From: an uncultured Oscillospiraceae bacterium
GTDB lineage: Bacteria > Bacillota > Clostridia > Oscillospirales > Acutalibacteraceae
Assembly: GCA_900545625.1 (NCBI GenBank)
Contig: UQZS01000002.1
Coordinates: 1 to 64,000 of the forward strand
Reading direction: 5' to 3'
Length of the DNA: 64,000 nucleotides
The position numbers and the translations under genes are program-made. The notes beneath the pieces are model-generated. The model saw only the letters and a program-made list of their open reading frames with translations. It was not told where the DNA came from and made no database searches. Shown here one piece after another: positions 60,643 to 64,000 of this stretch (its first letter is position 1; each line of letters opens with the position of its first letter).

Positions 60643-61899
60643 ATGATGATATCAGAACTAAAAGGGTATGCGAAAGCGACCCGCATGACCTTCTCTAAGG
60701 TCATCGCGCTGATTCTGGCGCTGGCACTGCTTTGCGCCGTCACCGCTTTTGCTGCCGCTCCGTCCGCCTATGTCGTAGACATTTATGACGGTACGGAAAT
60801 CACAAGAGTAGAGACGACCCATTCGGACGCCTACGAAATTGTGGAACAAGCCGACATTACGCTTAACGAAAAGGACAAATTAGACCTTTCGGAGTTCACT
60901 GCCGGCGAAGACAGCGTGATCACGATCTATCGTGCCGCTTCTGTCACCTTTGTAAGCATTACAGGTGAAACGACCGAGCTTGTCGCCGCCGGAACCGTGG
61001 CGGACCTGCTCGCGGAGCTCGGGGTAGCGGTGCAAGCTGAACAGCTTGTCAGCGTTCCCGAAGACACGGTGCTGTATGACGGGCTCACCGTGAAAATCAC
61101 TGACGCATATCATGTTTCCGTCACTGCCGACGGCGTTTCCCAAACGCTGCTAATGGGCGAGGGCACCGTGCAGGATGCGCTCGAGCAAGCAGGCGTCACG
61201 ATGGACGCGGACGACGAAGTGGAACCCGCTTTGGACGCCGCGCTGTATGATGCCCTCAGCATCACCGTTTACCGTGTTGAATACACGGAGCGCACCGTAA
61301 CCGAAACGATTGCTTTCCCGAAAGAAACCGTACGGACTTCCGACCTGTATAAAGGTCAAAGCCGCGTCACACAGCAGGGCGTGGACGGTTCCAAGACCGT
61401 TACGTATCGGGATAAGATCGTAGACGGCGCCGTTGCTTCTTCCGAAGTCCTGTCCGAGACTGTCCTGCAAGAGGCGGTTTCGCAGATCACGCAGGTCGGC
61501 ACCAAGCAGAAGCCCGTCAGCATTTCAAGTTTGAAAAACAGCGGTACGCCGATTTCGGAATTGACTGCCCCCGCAACGCTTCAAATCGTTGACGGTGCGC
61601 CGACCCAGTATTCCAAGATTATCACGGGCAAGGCCGCCGCTTATACGGCGTCCTCCGGTTCTAAGACAGCGAGCGGCAGAACAGTTAAACCGGGATATAT
61701 CGCTGTAGATCCCAAACAGATTCCTTACGGGACGGAAATGTGGATCGTCTCGACAGACGGAATCGTATATGGATACGCCATTGCGGCGGATACCGGCGGA
61801 TTTGTCAAAAAGGGCAAATTTACGGTGGATCTGTTTATGAACACCGAATCCGAATGTATTCAATGGGGTTCGCGCGACGTTGTGATCTATATCCTGTGA
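60643..61899 (+). CDS. Cell-wall protein with DUF348 repeats, G5 and 3D domains
   Basis: 418 residues. A long signal peptide (AAGTTTTGC-free, ends near AFAAAPSA, residue 38) directs export. Three ubiquitin-like DUF348 repeats cover about 45-210, a G5 domain about 210-290 (VTETIAFPKETVRT), and the C-terminal 3D domain has the aspartates in AADTGGFVKKGKFTVDLFM. This architecture is that of YabE/resuscitation-promoting-factor relatives, probable murein lytic transglycosylases of growth or germination. It sits alone behind a consensus promoter and a structured leader. Confidence 0.92.
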   Translation: MMISELKGYAKATRMTFSKVIALILALALLCAVTAFAAAPSAYVVDIYDGTEITRVETTHSDAYEIVEQADITLNEKDKLDLSEFTAGEDSVITIYRAASVTFVSITGETTELVAAGTVADLLAELGVAVQAEQLVSVPEDTVLYDGLTVKITDAYHVSVTADGVSQTLLMGEGTVQDALEQAGVTMDADDEVEPALDAALYDALSITVYRVEYTERTVTETIAFPKETVRTSDLYKGQSRVTQQGVDGSKTVTYRDKIVDGAVASSEVLSETVLQEAVSQITQVGTKQKPVSISSLKNSGTPISELTAPATLQIVDGAPTQYSKIITGKAAAYTASSGSKTASGRTVKPGYIAVDPKQIPYGTEMWIVSTDGIVYGYAIAADTGGFVKKGKFTVDLFMNTESECIQWGSRDVVIYIL

Positions 61900-61935
61900 C
61901 CGCGCCCCTAATATGTAAAAACTTGTGACGAAGTA

Positions 61936-61968
61936 CCCCGAGCCGGTCGGCTCGGGGGCATTTTTTTA
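61936..61968 (+). terminator. Terminator of the G5/3D gene
   Basis: CCCCGAGCC, loop GGTC, GGCTCGGGG, then GCATTTTTTT. The T tract overlaps the stop region of the convergent gene. Confidence 0.92.
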
Positions 61969-62490
61969 CAGCCGCAGTTTCAGGCTTTTTGCATCGGTTT
62001 TTCCGCAAAGCAGCAACACGCTGAAGGCGTATAGAGCTGTGCGGCTGTCAATAGGTTTGGATAAAGTCACGCTGTATTCGCACGGCAGGATCTGTGCGCC
62101 GTCAAGCGTTCGCACGACCGACTGCACGCTGATGTGCAGCATATTGCTTTCGGCGCTGGCAACACTTATCGTACTGTGCCGGCTTAATCCAACCGAAAGC
62201 ATGTTTTCTGTTGCTTCTATACTTTCGGTCGGCTCGAACACAAGAATGCGGTCAAATCGGTTGGATGGAACAACGCGCGGCAAATTTGCACTGCCATCCA
62301 AAAGCAAGATCGTCTTTTCAGCTGGAATCTCCCGTACATTATCCGTATAGAAGACTAAAAATTCCGGCGGTACAGCGGAAAAGTCCAGCACGCCGTCTTT
62401 TGACAAAAAGAATGCTCCGCCGAAATTCTCAAAGATTCGACAAAGCTCTTTTGCGTTTTGCGCGCTTTCTGTTGTAACAACAGTCGTCAT
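61966..62490 (-). CDS. Unrecognised protein, 174 aa
   Basis: From ATG 62490 (GGGTGAG upstream; GTG 62499 also possible). An alternating hydrophobic pattern, TTVVTTESAQNAKELCRIF, FLVFYTDNV, KTILLLDGSANLPRVVPSN, looks like an alpha/beta fold of Rossmann type with a deposited C-terminal beta region (ISVQSVVRTLDGAQILPCEY). No motif I recognise. It converges on the G5/3D gene and is divergent from hprK, and may be a lineage-specific protein. Confidence 0.6.
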   Translation of the reverse strand: MTTVVTTESAQNAKELCRIFENFGGAFFLSKDGVLDFSAVPPEFLVFYTDNVREIPAEKTILLLDGSANLPRVVPSNRFDRILVFEPTESIEATENMLSVGLSRHSTISVASAESNMLHISVQSVVRTLDGAQILPCEYSVTLSKPIDSRTALYAFSVLLLCGKTDAKSLKLRL

Positions 62491-62629
62491 GCCGCTCACC
62501 CGTAATTAGTATGGCGGCCGCTTTTGCGCTTATGCGCAATTTTTACGGGAAATGCGGTTCTGATCTTGCACATGGGCGCATAGGTTGCTTTTGCATTTGA
62601 AAATTCTTGTGAAAGTTTACAGAAAACGC

Positions 62630-62658
62630 TTGGAAAGTTCAATGGAATCGATTATAAT
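62630..62658 (+). promoter_or_regulatory. Promoter of hprK
   Basis: TTGGAA, 17-base spacer, TATAAT, 29 bases before the GTG start. Confidence 0.75.
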
Positions 62659-62687
62659 AAAAGAAATCCAACAAAGGAAGTGTCGCC

Positions 62688-63656
62688 GTGGCTACCAACT
62701 ACTCGGTTTCACTGGAACGCATCTTGCGCGAATTCGGCTTTGAAACACTTTATTTGCCGTCGGATGCTTCGGAACTGTACGTAACTTCACAGGATGTTAA
62801 TCGTCCCGGGCTGCTGCTTGCGGGACGTGATGATTATTTCGACCCGGCGCGCGTGCAGATCCTTGGTCTTTCCGAATTGGAATTCCTAAAGACCCAAACG
62901 ACGCAGCAGCAGAATGAGGCTTTGGAGCGGCTGACGTCCCGCAAGCCTGCCGTGATTTTGATCACGCGCAATTTGGAATGTCCGGACAATCTGCTCTCGC
63001 TTTGTCAAAAATACGGTGTACCGCTGCTGCGGACGGAGGAATCCACCTCCAGCTGTATGTCGGCGATCATCTATTTTCTCGGCACGGAGCTTGCCGAGCG
63101 CATCACGCGCCATGGGGTTTTGGTGGAAGTCTACGGCGAAGGTGTATTGATCGTCGGAGACAGCGGCGTCGGCAAAAGCGAGACCGCTATCGAATTGATC
63201 AAACGCGGACACCGCCTGATCGCGGATGATGCGGTGGAGATCCGCCGCGTTTCGGCAAAATCTTTGGTCGGTTCTGCGCCGGACAACATTCGTCACTTTA
63301 TTGAGGTGCGCGGCATCGGCATCATCAATGCGCGCCGCATTTTCGGTATGGGCGCCGTCAAGCTGACGGAAAAGATCAATTTGGTGGTGCAGCTGGAGCC
63401 TTGGGATCCCGAAAAGGTTTATGACCGTATGGGGCTCGATAACGAATATACGACCATTATGGGTGTAAAGGTCCCAGTGGCGGTCGTACCCGTTAAGCCC
63501 GGACGGAATCTCGCGGTCATCATTGAAGTGGCAGCCATGAATAACCGCCAAAAGAAAATGGGCTATAACGCAGCGCGAGAGCTGCTGCAGCATCTCGGCA
63601 TTGAAGAGGAAGCCGAGTCGCATGAAGAAAATACGGAATTTTGGCAAAATGATTGA
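62688..63656 (+). CDS. hprK: HPr kinase/phosphorylase
   Basis: Phosphorylates and dephosphorylates Ser46 of HPr, controlling carbon catabolite repression. 322 residues from GTG 62688 with AAAGGAAG upstream. Walker A is GDSGVGKSE (about 156), and the family signature EVRGIGIINARRIFG and the capping-loop ADDAVEIRR are intact. The next gene, 32 bases on, is a sugar kinase, which fits a carbon-control unit. Confidence 0.96.
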   Translation: MATNYSVSLERILREFGFETLYLPSDASELYVTSQDVNRPGLLLAGRDDYFDPARVQILGLSELEFLKTQTTQQQNEALERLTSRKPAVILITRNLECPDNLLSLCQKYGVPLLRTEESTSSCMSAIIYFLGTELAERITRHGVLVEVYGEGVLIVGDSGVGKSETAIELIKRGHRLIADDAVEIRRVSAKSLVGSAPDNIRHFIEVRGIGIINARRIFGMGAVKLTEKINLVVQLEPWDPEKVYDRMGLDNEYTTIMGVKVPVAVVPVKPGRNLAVIIEVAAMNNRQKKMGYNAARELLQHLGIEEEAESHEENTEFWQND

Positions 63657-63688
63657 TTTGCCTGCAATACAGAACGGAGGAAAAATAT

Positions 63689-64000
63689 ATGTATCGAGTC
63701 GGGGTAGATCTTGGCGGCACGAATATTGTCGCCGGTGTGGTAGATGAATATTACAAAATCATCGGCAAGGGTAAGCGCAAGACCGCCTGCCCGCGCCCGG
63801 CAGGGGAGATCTTAAAGGATATCGCTTTATGTGTGCAGGACGCTGTGCGCACCGCAAAAATCGACATGGAGGACATCGTATCCATTGGCATCGGGACGCC
63901 CGGTTCCGTGAACAAGCGCCTCGGGATGATCGAATATGCCAATAATCTCTGTTTCGACAAGGTTCCGGCACGCGATATTCTTTCGAAATACTTTACACAG
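63689..64000 (+). CDS. ROK-family glucokinase (partial, runs off window)
   Basis: The first 104 residues are seen. YRVGVDLGGTNIVAGVVDE is the ATP phosphate-binding start of ROK kinases, and SIGIGTPGSVNKRLGMIEYANNL matches glucokinases of Firmicutes. GGAGG lies eight bases before the ATG. The catalytic aspartate and the zinc motif would lie beyond the edge. Confidence 0.9.
   Translation, partial: MYRVGVDLGGTNIVAGVVDEYYKIIGKGKRKTACPRPAGEILKDIALCVQDAVRTAKIDMEDIVSIGIGTPGSVNKRLGMIEYANNLCFDKVPARDILSKYFTQ

Noticed and set aside
1-64000. CRISPR array, insertion sequence, prophage or toxin-antitoxin system
   Set aside because: No regularly spaced repeats, transposase or phage genes and no paired small toxin/antitoxin frames were seen on reading both strands.

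Overview
The window reads as chromosomal DNA of a spore-forming, Gram-positive gut anaerobe of the Clostridia, most likely an Oscillospiraceae/Ruminococcaceae relative. Direct signs are a cotJABC spore-coat operon, spoIIGA-sigE, HPr kinase, KtrAB, strong Shine-Dalgarno sites with frequent GTG/TTG starts, and fairly GC-rich coding sequence. The taxonomic placement is inference. I see no phage, insertion sequence, integrase or CRISPR array.

Layout. 1-5079 (minus): a ThrE-type exporter pair, ktrB, ktrA and an ABC-F ATPase cut by the window edge. 5317-14836 (plus): a surface-polysaccharide block (UDP-galactopyranose mutase, three family-2 glycosyltransferases, one GT4, a Wzy/ligase-like membrane protein) ending in a GH2 beta-mannosidase. 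14892-20517: two facing metal-efflux units, arsR-HMA-P1B ATPase (Zn/Cd type) on plus and csoR-copA on minus, both with readable operator/promoters. 20575-24528: a ferritin-like helical protein, a membrane-anchored sialidase, three serine tRNAs with different anticodons and mgsA. 24724-25847: cotJABC. 26001-31402: a GNAT remnant, a membrane-anchored GH18, a large (alpha/alpha)6 glycosidase and a small BofC-C-like protein. 31647-42385: class A PBP, then pyrC-pyrF-carA-carB-pyrK-pyrD-ruvX. 42398-44029: spoIIGA-sigE behind a Spo0A-type promoter. 44132-45987: an MBOAT acyltransferase with a short partner. 46027-49087: an anaerobic GlpA/GlpB/DUF1667 trio. 49163-52781: an LCAT-like secreted esterase and a GH29 fucosidase. 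53122-60036: ttcA, rplM-rpsI, a MerR-controlled divergent operon (ECF S component, DUF1893, aldo/keto reductase, cupin), TraX and an RluA pseudouridine synthase. 60477-64000: a G5/3D cell-wall protein behind a structured leader, an unknown protein, hprK and a ROK glucokinase (partial).

The strongest unusual signal is the carA-carB pair inside the pyrimidine operon. Both frames are open over 4 kb. CarA has lost its glutaminase triad (Cys to Gly, His to Thr, Glu to Ser). CarB has lost metal ligands in both ATP-grasp halves and about 55-60 residues of the second one, while the C-terminal regulatory domain is kept. This looks like a co-degenerated but maintained pseudo-carbamoyl-phosphate synthetase. 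Other notable points are a -1 frameshift at an A7 tract in the small ThrE subunit, an in-frame CopA-CopZ fusion with its own internal ribosome site, a spoIIG-like promoter (21-bp spacer plus a 0A box) interleaved with a terminator, a MerR-type 19-bp-spacer promoter, and an unassigned structured leader.

Together the genes describe a commensal that builds a galactofuranose-containing surface polymer, trims host-type glycans (sialidase, fucosidase, beta-mannosidase, GH18), exports copper and zinc/cadmium, and sporulates.
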